NCBI GenBank assembly: GCA_030053945.1
Contig: JASGCW010000012.1
Span: forward strand, 38,121 to 71,133
From: Limnohabitans sp.
GTDB taxonomy: Bacteria; Bacteroidota; Bacteroidia; Flavobacteriales; Flavobacteriaceae
Direction: 5' to 3'
DNA length: 33,013 nt
A program made the position numbers and the translations under genes. The notes beneath the pieces are model-generated. The model saw nothing but the letters and a program-made list of their open reading frames with translations. It searched no databases and was not told where the DNA came from. Of this stretch, positions 8,729-16,230 are shown piece by piece. Every line of letters starts with the position of its first letter. The first letter of the stretch is position 1.

Positions 8729-10147
8729 TTATTTAACTCTTTTCAACCCCATTTTCTCAGCTCTTGCTAATACAAAAGCTAATGCGGGTTCGTATTCATT
8801 AGGGATTTCTCCTTCTAAAATAGCTTCTTTTACAGCTTCTTTTAAGATACCAATTTCTCGTGATGGTTTCAAATCAAAGATTTCCATAATCTCTTCTCCC
8901 GAAATAGGAGGTTGGAAAACACGAACTCTATCTCGTTCCTCCACTTCTATTATTTTCTCTCGAACAATCTTGAAATTGTTATGATATTTTTGAAATTTCT
9001 TAGGGTTTTTGGTTGTAATATCAGCCTCGCATAATGTCATTAAATTATCTACATCTTCGCCAGCGTCAAAAACCAATCGGCGTACTGCACTGTCAGTTAC
9101 AATATCTTGCGCTAAAACAATAGGACGAGAGCTCATTTGTACCATTTTTTGAACAAATTTCATTTTTTGGTTTAATGGCATATGTAAACGCTCGAAAATT
9201 TTCTTAACCATTTTTCCACCTAAAAATTCGTGACCGTGAAATGTCCACCCTTGTTTTTTATGGAATTTTTTTGTGGGTGCTTTCCCTATATCGTGTAACA
9301 GCGCACTCCAACGTAACCAAACATCATCTGTATTTGGGCAAATGTTATCTACAACTTCAAGTGTATGGTAAAAATTATTTTTATGAGTATGCCCTTCTAC
9401 TTCTTCTACATTATTTAGCGCAGTTAGTTCAGGTAAAATAATCTCTAATAACCCAGTTTGATAAAGATGAAGAAAACCGATAGAAGGCTTTTTAGCCATT
9501 AGAATTTTATTCAGTTCATCAACAATTCTTTCTCCTGAAATAATTTTGATACGCTCTTTGTTGCGAGAAATCGCTTCTAAGGAATCTTTTTCAATATCAA
9601 AATTTAGTTGACTAGCAAAACGTATAGCACGCATCATACGTAACGGATCATCGCTATAAGTGATGTCAGGGTCTAGAGGTGTGCGTATGATTTTGTTTTC
9701 TAAATCAGAAATTCCGTTAAAAGGGTCAACTAAATCTCCAAAGTTCTCAGAATTTAAAGAAAAAGCCATTGCATTTATGGTAAAATCACGACGGTCTTGA
9801 TCGTCTTTCAATGTGCCATCTTGAACTAAAGGTTTTCGGCTCTCAAAATTGTAGCTTTCTTTACGCGCACCCACAAATTCAATATCCATATCTTCAAAAC
9901 GAAGCATTGCAGTACCATAGTTTTTAAAAACCTGTACTTTAGGATTGTGCGGAATTAATTCAGATACTTTTAAAGCTAAATCGATTCCACTTCCCACAGC
10001 AACAATATCGATGTCTTTTTTGTGGTCACGCTGTAATAAAATATCGCGTACAAATCCACCAATAACATAACAGTCAACATTGAGTTCTTGACATGCTTGA
10101 GTAACTATTTTAAATATTGTATTTTCTAAATGTTTTTTGTAATTCAT
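8729..10147 (-). CDS. cca: CCA-adding tRNA nucleotidyltransferase with HD domain
   Basis: A 472-residue cytoplasmic enzyme that builds or repairs the 3' CCA end of tRNA. Domains visible: class II nucleotidyltransferase head with GGFVRD (30-35) and the catalytic pair DID (45-47), the RRDFTINAMAF motif (119-129) that shapes the nucleotide pocket, a neck/body region, and an HD phosphohydrolase domain with H261, HD (285-286) and HGHE (304-307). The length is normal for the bacterial CCA enzyme with an HD domain. Start is ATG. It lies 26 bases downstream of the GxxExxY gene, and the gap contains one arm of the inverted repeat that flanks that gene. A poly(A) polymerase is the alternative reading of this family but is less likely outside Proteobacteria. 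Confidence 0.92.
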   Translation of the reverse strand: MNYKKHLENTIFKIVTQACQELNVDCYVIGGFVRDILLQRDHKKDIDIVAVGSGIDLALKVSELIPHNPKVQVFKNYGTAMLRFEDMDIEFVGARKESYNFESRKPLVQDGTLKDDQDRRDFTINAMAFSLNSENFGDLVDPFNGISDLENKIIRTPLDPDITYSDDPLRMMRAIRFASQLNFDIEKDSLEAISRNKERIKIISGERIVDELNKILMAKKPSIGFLHLYQTGLLEIILPELTALNNVEEVEGHTHKNNFYHTLEVVDNICPNTDDVWLRWSALLHDIGKAPTKKFHKKQGWTFHGHEFLGGKMVKKIFERLHMPLNQKMKFVQKMVQMSSRPIVLAQDIVTDSAVRRLVFDAGEDVDNLMTLCEADITTKNPKKFQKYHNNFKIVREKIIEVEERDRVRVFQPPISGEEIMEIFDLKPSREIGILKEAVKEAILEGEIPNEYEPALAFVLARAEKMGLKRVK

Positions 10148-10153
10148 ATCAAC

Positions 10154-10170
10154 ACCGCGGATTCGCAGAT
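10154..10170. repeat. Left arm of inverted repeat flanking GxxExxY gene
   Basis: ACCGCGGATTCGCAGAT. The reverse complement of the sequence at 10569-10585 differs from it at one base in 17. Together the two arms bracket the GxxExxY gene very tightly, 3 and 11 bases outside its ends. Confidence 0.65.
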
Positions 10171-10173
10171 TTT

Positions 10174-10557
10174 TTATTTTTTTGAAAGTGCAACTCTTTT
10201 GTATTCAAGTGATAAAGAATTAAAATTTGCTAAAAGCGCTAATTCATTTCCTGAAACTTTTAAATAATTTAAACATTGATTATAATGAGCATTGCTAAAA
10301 CAATCTACTGTTTTAATTTCTAATATAATTTTATTAAAAACTACAAAATCAGCATAAAACTTATGTTTTAACACAGTGTTTTTATAGTTTACTACATATT
10401 CTTTTTCTCTTTCGTATGGAATGTTTGCTTGCTGAAACTCAAATTCAATAGCGTCTTTATATACAATTTCAGAAAATCCTTTTCCTAAATTTTTATGTAC
10501 TTCAAATAAAAGCCCAATAATTTGATAAGTTCTGTCTTTATATAAAAAATTATCCAT
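10174..10557 (-). CDS. GxxExxY family protein (PD-(D/E)XK nuclease-like)
   Basis: A 127-residue soluble protein. The family-defining motif is at GFSEIVY (27-33). Farther on, AD70 and LE80-I-K82 form a D-x9-E-x-K arrangement, as in PD-(D/E)XK nucleases, to which this family is assigned by fold. The biological role of GxxExxY proteins is not established. The gene sits between sua5/yrdC and cca on the same strand with short gaps, but is bracketed by a near-perfect 17-base inverted repeat, which suggests that gene and repeat moved in as a unit. Nothing here shows that it is an active nuclease. Confidence 0.85.
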   Translation of the reverse strand: MDNFLYKDRTYQIIGLLFEVHKNLGKGFSEIVYKDAIEFEFQQANIPYEREKEYVVNYKNTVLKHKFYADFVVFNKIILEIKTVDCFSNAHYNQCLNYLKVSGNELALLANFNSLSLEYKRVALSKK

Positions 10558-10568
10558 TATACATATTA

Positions 10569-10585
10569 ATCTGCGAATCTGCGGT
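10569..10585. repeat. Right arm of inverted repeat flanking GxxExxY gene
   Basis: ATCTGCGAATCTGCGGT, inverted relative to 10154-10170 with one mismatch. In the transcript the two arms could pair around the whole GxxExxY reading frame. Confidence 0.65.
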
Positions 10586-10590
10586 AATTT

Positions 10591-11160
10591 TTATTTACGA
10601 ATAATCTTCACTTGACTATCACTAGTTAATTTAATAATAGTTGAAGGTTTGTCGCAAATTTTGTCGTGATGCAAATTTACGATATAGTCAACACCTTTTA
10701 TAATTTCAGGTGAAATTTCTTTAAAAGATTTTGGAGTAGGTTGTCCAGAAATATTTGCAGACGTAGAAACCAATGGTTTTTTCATTCGTTCCATTAGCTT
10801 AAAACAAAAAGGTTCTTTTACTAACCTAACCCCAAGAGTTTTGTCTTCCGCAATAATATTTTCAGCTACATTACGAGGGTTGTCAAGTATTAAAGTCGTA
10901 GGTTTCTCAGATAAATCTAGTATTTGCCAAGCTACTTCTGGAATTTCCTTAAATACGTTGTACATCATTCGTTCTCCATTCATCAGTACAATCATACTTT
11001 TACTTTCTTCACGTTGTTTCAAAGCGTAAATTTTTTTTATTGCCTCAGGGTTTGTAGCATCACAGCCTATTCCCCAAACAGTGTCTGTAGGATAAAGTAT
11101 TATTCCTCCTTTTTGAATAATCTCGAATGCGTTGTGTACTTCTGTATTGATGTCGTTCAT
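10591..11160 (-). CDS. L-threonylcarbamoyladenylate synthase (Sua5/YciO/YrdC)
   Basis: A 189-residue single-domain enzyme of the Sua5/YciO/YrdC family. It makes threonylcarbamoyl-AMP from threonine, bicarbonate and ATP, the first step of the t6A37 modification of ANN-decoding tRNAs. Visible motifs: YPTDTVWGIGCDA (23-35), KQR at 48-50 (the KxR motif of active TsaC-type enzymes) and STSANISG (132-139, the SxN motif). Having both KxR and SxN supports a true synthase rather than YciO, though paralogue assignment by eye is not certain. It is the first gene of the leftward run; a TAAATTTG box lies about 28 bases upstream of its start. Confidence 0.85.
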   Translation of the reverse strand: MNDINTEVHNAFEIIQKGGIILYPTDTVWGIGCDATNPEAIKKIYALKQREESKSMIVLMNGERMMYNVFKEIPEVAWQILDLSEKPTTLILDNPRNVAENIIAEDKTLGVRLVKEPFCFKLMERMKKPLVSTSANISGQPTPKSFKEISPEIIKGVDYIVNLHHDKICDKPSTIIKLTSDSQVKIIRK

Positions 11161-11187
11161 TATCTACTTATAATTTACATAAATATG

Positions 11188-11195
11188 CAAATTTA
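11188..11195 (-). promoter_or_regulatory. Candidate -7 box for the Sua5/YrdC gene
   Basis: On the - strand this reads TAAATTTG, a match to the Bacteroidota TAnnTTTG -7 consensus, 28 bases before the ATG. No good TTG -33 element is visible at the expected spacing, so confidence is modest. Confidence 0.4.
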
Positions 11196-11240
11196 TAGAT
11201 ATTTTGATTTTAAATTTATGAAATCCCCATAAACTAGCAG

Positions 11241-11254
11241 TTTGCATATGCAAA
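11241..11254. promoter_or_regulatory. Perfect palindrome TTTGCATATGCAAA
   Basis: A 14-base perfect dyad in the divergent region between the Sua5/YrdC gene and the nonulosonate operon. The - strand sequence TATATTTG (11258-11251) overlaps it and matches TAnnTTTG. It is a candidate operator site; no regulator gene is nearby. Confidence 0.3.
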
Positions 11255-11320
11255 TATATTCACTGAATACCAATGAAAATAAATGCTTAGTGAAGTAAAC
11301 ACCAATGATTAAAAAGGGGA

Positions 11321-11332
11321 TAACATATGTTA
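11321..11332. promoter_or_regulatory. Perfect palindrome TAACATATGTTA
   Basis: A second CATATG-centred dyad in the same divergent region, about 60 bases upstream of the pseC -7 box. A third CATATG is at 11355-11360. Repeated symmetric sites ahead of an operon suggest, but do not prove, regulator binding. Confidence 0.3.
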
Positions 11333-11392
11333 CCTATGAAAAATAAATTTTAAACATATGAAATCAATGAAAAAAACTCCTCGTTTTAATTG

Positions 11393-11400
11393 TATATTTG
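11393..11400 (+). promoter_or_regulatory. Candidate -7 box of nonulosonate operon
   Basis: TATATTTG matches TAnnTTTG exactly and ends 18 bases before the ATG of pseC, implying a very short leader. No clear -33 TTG is seen. It is the only obvious promoter for the ten-kilobase + strand operon that follows. Confidence 0.5.
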
Positions 11401-11418
11401 CTTCCTAATTATTGATTA

Positions 11419-12621
11419 ATGAAAGAATATATAATTCCTTACGGGAAACAAAATATTACTCAAGAAGATATTGATGTTGTTAATCAGACCTTAGTTTCAA
11501 ATTTTTTAACACAAGGTCCTGAAATAGAGAAATTTGAAGAAGCATTTGCTAATTATGTAGGATCAAAATATGCTATATCAGTTTCTAATGGAACAGCTGC
11601 TTTACATTTGTCGGCTTTAGCTTTAAATGTTAAAAAAGGTGACAAAGTAATAACATCTCCAATTACTTTTGCGGCATCTGCAAACTGTATCCGTTATTGT
11701 GGGGGAGAAATTGTTTTTGCTGATATTGACCCTAAAACCTTTCTTTTAGATATAGGAAAAGTTAGAGACTTATTAGAAAGTTCTCCAAAAGGAACTTACC
11801 AAGGGATTATACCTGTTGATTTAGCAGGAAGACCTGTAGATCTTGAGGGATTTAGAAAATTAGCAGATGAATATGGTTTGTGGATTATAGAAGATGCTTG
11901 CCACGCACCTGGAGGATATTTTGAAGATTCTCAAAAGCAAAAGCAATTATGCGGTAATAGTAATTATGCAGATTTGGCTATTTTTTCTTTTCATCCAGTG
12001 AAACACATTGCCTGTGGTGAAGGAGGAATGATTACAACAAATAATGAAGTTCTTTACAAAAAACTTTTAAAGTTACGTACACACGGAATTACACGTGATA
12101 ATTCATTATTTGAAAATTCTATAGAATTTGCATCAGGTGGCGAGTCTTCAACCGAATATCCTTTATGGTATATGGAGATGCAAGATTTAGGTTTTAATTA
12201 TCGATTGACTGATTTTCAAGCATCTTTAGGGATAAGTCAATTATCTCGTGCAAATGAAGGTCTTGAACGCCGAAAAGCTATTGCTAAAAAATATTTTGAG
12301 GCTTTTTATGGCAAATCTTTCATTAAAGGTCAATCGGGTGATATTGAAGGACACGCCTATCATTTGTATATAATCGAAGTAGAGGATAGACTAAATTTAT
12401 ATAATTATTTAAGAACGTGTAAAGTATTTACTCAAATACATTATATACCTTGTCACCTTATGCCTTATTACAGAAGGTTAGGCTGGAAAGAAGGAGATAT
12501 GCCTTTTGCGGAAGAATATTATAAATCTTGTTTGAGTTTACCAATGTATCCTACATTGACAGATGAAGAACAAGATTATGTGATTGAGTGTATAAGTAAA
12601 TATTTTAAAAAAAATGGATAA
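11419..12621 (+). CDS. pseC: PseC-type UDP-4-keto-sugar aminotransferase
   Basis: A 400-residue PLP enzyme of the DegT/DnrJ/EryC1 (sugar aminotransferase) family, closest in pattern to PseC, which aminates C4 of UDP-2-acetamido-2,6-dideoxy-4-keto-arabino-hexose in pseudaminic acid synthesis. Signs: LTQGPEIEKFEEAFA (residues 31-45) at the entry, SNGTAALHLSAL (54-65), EDACHAPGG (158-166), and FSFHPVKHIACGEGGM, where Lys195 is the expected Schiff-base lysine (PseC of Helicobacter has the same FSFHxxKxI pattern). It heads the operon, with the next gene overlapping its end by 8 bases. The PseB dehydratase that should make its substrate is not present anywhere in the window. A related 4-amino-sugar enzyme (SpsC-like) is the main alternative. 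Confidence 0.85.
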   Translation: MKEYIIPYGKQNITQEDIDVVNQTLVSNFLTQGPEIEKFEEAFANYVGSKYAISVSNGTAALHLSALALNVKKGDKVITSPITFAASANCIRYCGGEIVFADIDPKTFLLDIGKVRDLLESSPKGTYQGIIPVDLAGRPVDLEGFRKLADEYGLWIIEDACHAPGGYFEDSQKQKQLCGNSNYADLAIFSFHPVKHIACGEGGMITTNNEVLYKKLLKLRTHGITRDNSLFENSIEFASGGESSTEYPLWYMEMQDLGFNYRLTDFQASLGISQLSRANEGLERRKAIAKKYFEAFYGKSFIKGQSGDIEGHAYHLYIIEVEDRLNLYNYLRTCKVFTQIHYIPCHLMPYYRRLGWKEGDMPFAEEYYKSCLSLPMYPTLTDEEQDYVIECISKYFKKNG

Positions 12622-13303
12622 TGATATTAAAATCGTAGAAAGCCAGAAAAACAGTTTTCTGGGATATGAGGCTGATTCATGGTTTGAAAGAAATAAAGAA
12701 GTTATATTAAACTATAGAGGAGATTTAGATAAAGTCATACAATTGATAGAAGAATATAGTATAGATGTTCATGGGATATTAGAAATTGGTTGTTCTGCGG
12801 GTTATCGCTTAAATGCACTTAAACAAAAATTTCCAAAATCTGAAGTTTTTGGGATTGAGCCTTCAAAAAGAGCTATTGAATACGGTAAAAACAATTTTTT
12901 GGGTGTAAATTTTATTAATGGAACAGCTGATGATTTATCAATGTTTGAAAATCAATCATTAGATGTTGTAATTGTAGGTTTTGTGTTTTATGTGATTGAC
13001 AGAAATATACTTTTTAAAGTTATTTCAGAAATTGATAGAGTTTTAAAAAATGGTGGTATTTTAATTATTGTTGATTTTTTTTCAGAAGCAACTTTAAAAA
13101 ATATTTATCACCATATCGATGAATTTCAAGCCTTCTCCTTCAAACAAAATTATGATGATATTTTTTTAGCTTCAAAAATGTATTATCTGTTAGATAAATC
13201 TACGTTTAGTCACACTACTAAAACTTTTGATGCAACTTCAAATTATTATGATAAATATAGCATTACTTTGCTAAAAAAAGATTTTTATTCAAGTTATAAA
13301 TGA
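12614..13303 (+). CDS. SAM-dependent methyltransferase in nonulosonate operon
   Basis: A 229-residue class I (Rossmann) methyltransferase. Motif I is ILEIGCSAGYRLN (55-67), followed by the acidic residue at the end of strand 2 (E82 in FGIEPSKR), and a VIVGFVFYVIDR segment at the motif IV position; a GGILIIVDFF strand completes the fold. It could transfer a methyl group to an oxygen, nitrogen or acyl group of the sugar, but the acceptor is not visible from sequence. It overlaps pseC by 8 bases and the aldo/keto reductase by the ATGA junction, so the three are translationally coupled. Its place inside the core operon argues for a modified nonulosonic acid. Confidence 0.75.
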   Translation: MDNDIKIVESQKNSFLGYEADSWFERNKEVILNYRGDLDKVIQLIEEYSIDVHGILEIGCSAGYRLNALKQKFPKSEVFGIEPSKRAIEYGKNNFLGVNFINGTADDLSMFENQSLDVVIVGFVFYVIDRNILFKVISEIDRVLKNGGILIIVDFFSEATLKNIYHHIDEFQAFSFKQNYDDIFLASKMYYLLDKSTFSHTTKTFDATSNYYDKYSITLLKKDFYSSYK

Positions 13304-14145
13304 AGTTAGCTTTAGGCACAGTCCAATTTGGTTTGCAGTACGGAATATCCAATACAAAAGGAATTCCTTCAGATTCTGATTTAATTCAAATTCTTAAACT
13401 TGCTAAGGAGAAAGAAATTTCAGTTTTAGATACTGCTTTTGCTTATGGAAATGCTGAATCTAGAATTAGTCTTTTTTCAAAGGATTTTAATATAGTTACT
13501 AAATTCAATGCTGTTGAAACAAATGCAGCACTAAAAAATCTTTTGGAACAATCATTACAAAATTTAGGGGTTGATTCAATTTACGGATATTTAGCACATA
13601 ATTCCCAATTATTAATTGAAAATCCAAACTTATGGAATGTTTTGGAAGAAGAAAAATCAAAATCTAGAATTAAAAAAATAGGATATTCATTATATGAACC
13701 TTTCCAACTTGAAAAACTGTTGGATTTGAAAATGATTCCTGATTTAGTTCAATTGCCATATAGTATATTCGATCGTAAGTTTGAGGATTATTTTAAAATA
13801 TTAAAAGATTTTGGTACAGAGATTCATATACGTTCTGTGTTTTTACAAGGATTGTACTTTATGAATCCAAATCGTTTGCCTGAAAAGCTTAAATCATTTA
13901 GTGAGCCGTTGACAAGTTTAGAAGATTTAGTAAATGCTTCTGGGAAATCAATTGCTGAAGTTGCGCTTAATTTTGTTTATACTAATTCATTTGTGGATAA
14001 GATTGTGATTGGAGTTGAAAATGTTGATCAACTAAAAGAAAACATTGATGCAATAGATAGTTGGCAAACGAATGAAAAACTATTTGAAAATATCAAAGAC
14101 ATTACAATAGAACAAAAAGAATTATTAAATCCTGCGAATTGGTGA
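13300..14145 (+). CDS. Aldo/keto reductase in nonulosonate operon
   Basis: A 281-residue NAD(P)H-dependent oxidoreductase of the aldo/keto reductase family with a TIM-barrel pattern. The catalytic tetrad is complete: D44 and Y49 (VLDTAFAYGNAE), K68 (IVTKFN) and H100 (YLAHNS). It starts at an ATGA overlap with the methyltransferase, and its TGA stop overlaps the GTG start of the next gene. AKRs of this type occur in bacterial surface-sugar loci, where they probably reduce or oxidise a sugar carbonyl, but the exact substrate is not established. The textbook pseudaminic pathway has no AKR step, so this gene points to an altered product or route. Confidence 0.8.
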   Translation: MKLALGTVQFGLQYGISNTKGIPSDSDLIQILKLAKEKEISVLDTAFAYGNAESRISLFSKDFNIVTKFNAVETNAALKNLLEQSLQNLGVDSIYGYLAHNSQLLIENPNLWNVLEEEKSKSRIKKIGYSLYEPFQLEKLLDLKMIPDLVQLPYSIFDRKFEDYFKILKDFGTEIHIRSVFLQGLYFMNPNRLPEKLKSFSEPLTSLEDLVNASGKSIAEVALNFVYTNSFVDKIVIGVENVDQLKENIDAIDSWQTNEKLFENIKDITIEQKELLNPANW

Positions 14146-16229
14146 AAATAATAGGTGTAACACAGGCTCGTATAGGCTCTTCGAGATTACCTGGTAAGGT
14201 TCTCAAAGAAATTGATGGTAAGACCATTTTAGAATACCATTTAGAGAGAGCTTCAAAGTCGAAACTAGTTTCTCAATGGAAAATTGCAACAACGCAAGAA
14301 AATGAATCTGATGCAATTTTAAAAATAGGACAAAAGCTTGATATAGAAGGGTATAAAGGAAGTCTGGAAGATGTTTTAGATCGATTTTATCAAACAGTTA
14401 AAAATGATCAACCTAAATATGTGGTAAGAATTACATCTGATTGTCCTTTAATAGATGCAAATGTAATTGATGAAACTATTGATTTTTGTTTGAAAAATAA
14501 TTTAGAGTATCATTCTAATCAAACTCAAAATGCTTATCCTGACGGATTAGATGTTGAAATTTTTACTTTTAGTAAATTAGAAGAAGCTTGGGAAAATGCT
14601 ACTTCAAATGTAGATAGAGAACACGTAACCCCTTATATTCGTAGGACAAGTATTCAAAAAATTGATAAATTTGATTTGGATAAAGCTTATTCGGCTTTAC
14701 GGATTACTGTAGATGAGCCATCAGATTTTGAGTTGATTTCGAGATTAATAACACGACTTGGTTCAGAATCACATTGGAAAGTATATGCAGATTTTATTCT
14801 AGCGAATGAGGAGGTAAGAAAAATTAATAATACTATTTTAAGAAACGAAGGATATATGAAAAGTAAATTTGAAGAAATCCAATTACGTTATATAACTAAT
14901 TTTAAAACTTCGGATGAATACCGAAATACCATTCATGATTTAATTCCAGGGGGATGTCATACCTATTCAAAAGGAGACGATCAATTCCCTATTTTGTCAC
15001 CTGCAGCCATTGCAAAAGGTAAAGGGGCTTATGTTTGGGATGCTGATGGTAATCAATACTTAGATTGTTCGATGGGTTTGACAAGTGTGAGTTTAGGTCA
15101 CGCTTATGAAACTGTTATAGAAGCTGTAAAATCTGAACTTGAAAAAGGTGTAAACTTTCAAAGACCTTCAGTTTTAGAAAAAGAAATGGCAGAAAAATTT
15201 TTAGCACTTGTTCCTGGACATGATCAGGTAAAGTTTGCTAAAAACGGCTCGATAGTAACTACAGCTGCTGTCAAGTTAGCAAGAGCAAAAACAGGAAGAA
15301 AATTAGTTGCTTTTCCAGGTGATCATCCTTTTTATAGTTATGACGATTGGTTTATAGGAAAAACAGCTTGTAATAAAGGTATTCCAGAAGAAGTTTCAAA
15401 TTTGTCGGTTACATTTCAATCGTTTAACATTGATTCCTTAAACGAACTTTTTGAAAAATATCCTAACCAAATTGCTTGCGTAATTACAGAACCCGAGAAA
15501 GGAAATTATCCTCATTTAGCTGAAGATTTTAAAGTGGAAAATTTTTTAAAACAAGCAATTGAATTATGTCATCAAAATGGAGCACTTTTTATTGCTGATG
15601 AAATGGTAACTGGTTTTAAAACTGATTTTCCTGGATCAATTACAAAATATGGAGTTGTACCAGATATGGCAACTTGGGGGAAAGGAATAGCAAATGGATT
15701 CTCTTTTTGTGCCTTAACTGGGAAAAAAGAGGTTATGGAGCTGGGAGGAATTACTAGAGAAGGCGAAGAAAAAGTATTTTTGATATCTACTACACACGGA
15801 GGTGAAACACATACTATGGCGGCTGCTATAGCTTCAATAAACGAGTTTGAAAATAAAAATGTTATAACACATAATCATAGTATAGGTAGAAAATTAATCG
15901 ATTTGTGTGAACAATTGATTAAAGATGCCGAAGTACAAGATTTTATTGAAGTGGTAAAAGCAGATTGGATGCCAATATTTGTTTTTAAAGACGCATCAAA
16001 AACATTTTGTCAAGGGTATAGAACATTATTTATGCAGGAAATGATTCGTTGTGGAGTACTATTTCAAGGGGCATTTGTACCTTGTTTTTCGCATACTGAT
16101 GATGATGTGTATTATTTTGCAAAAGCTTTTGCTGAATCTTTAAAAGCATATCAAGAAGCATTGCAAAATGGTTATGAAAAGTATTTAGTAGGTGAACCTG
16201 CAAAAGCAGTCTTTAGAAAAATTTTATAG
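14142..16229 (+). CDS. SpsF-type cytidylyltransferase fused to class III aminotransferase
   Basis: A 695-residue two-domain protein counted from GTG 14142, chosen because GTGA overlaps the preceding stop; TTG 14139 is the alternative. Residues 1 to about 235 are an SpsF-like CMP-sugar synthetase: TQARIGSSRLPGKVL (7-21) is the CTP-binding loop, followed by VRITSDCPLIDANVIDE. From about residue 250 comes a class III PLP aminotransferase like glutamate-1-semialdehyde aminomutase: the LIPGG entry, ADEMVTGFK, and TWGKGIANG with Lys514 as likely Schiff-base lysine. An in-frame ATG (14856) marks the boundary but no stop separates the parts, so it is a true fusion. The first half should activate the nonulosonate with CTP; the second may move or add an amino group. 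It is of SpsF rather than PseF/NeuA type. Confidence 0.85.
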   Translation: MKIIGVTQARIGSSRLPGKVLKEIDGKTILEYHLERASKSKLVSQWKIATTQENESDAILKIGQKLDIEGYKGSLEDVLDRFYQTVKNDQPKYVVRITSDCPLIDANVIDETIDFCLKNNLEYHSNQTQNAYPDGLDVEIFTFSKLEEAWENATSNVDREHVTPYIRRTSIQKIDKFDLDKAYSALRITVDEPSDFELISRLITRLGSESHWKVYADFILANEEVRKINNTILRNEGYMKSKFEEIQLRYITNFKTSDEYRNTIHDLIPGGCHTYSKGDDQFPILSPAAIAKGKGAYVWDADGNQYLDCSMGLTSVSLGHAYETVIEAVKSELEKGVNFQRPSVLEKEMAEKFLALVPGHDQVKFAKNGSIVTTAAVKLARAKTGRKLVAFPGDHPFYSYDDWFIGKTACNKGIPEEVSNLSVTFQSFNIDSLNELFEKYPNQIACVITEPEKGNYPHLAEDFKVENFLKQAIELCHQNGALFIADEMVTGFKTDFPGSITKYGVVPDMATWGKGIANGFSFCALTGKKEVMELGGITREGEEKVFLISTTHGGETHTMAAAIASINEFENKNVITHNHSIGRKLIDLCEQLIKDAEVQDFIEVVKADWMPIFVFKDASKTFCQGYRTLFMQEMIRCGVLFQGAFVPCFSHTDDDVYYFAKAFAESLKAYQEALQNGYEKYLVGEPAKAVFRKIL

Positions 16230-16230
16230 T

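Noticed and set aside
10154..10585. CRISPR or toxin-antitoxin interpretation of the repeats around the GxxExxY gene
   Set aside because: Only two arms, in inverted orientation, and a single gene without a partner; no array or antitoxin-like ORF.
11161..11418. Small RNA or riboswitch in the divergent gap
   Set aside because: I see only promoter-like boxes and short palindromes, with no extended conserved fold or terminator that would support an RNA gene.
14142..16229. Naming the cytidylyltransferase domain PseF
   Set aside because: The CTP-binding loop (QARIGSSRLPGKVL) matches the SpsF group, not the PARGGSKRIPRKN pattern of PseF/NeuA, so I left the symbol empty.
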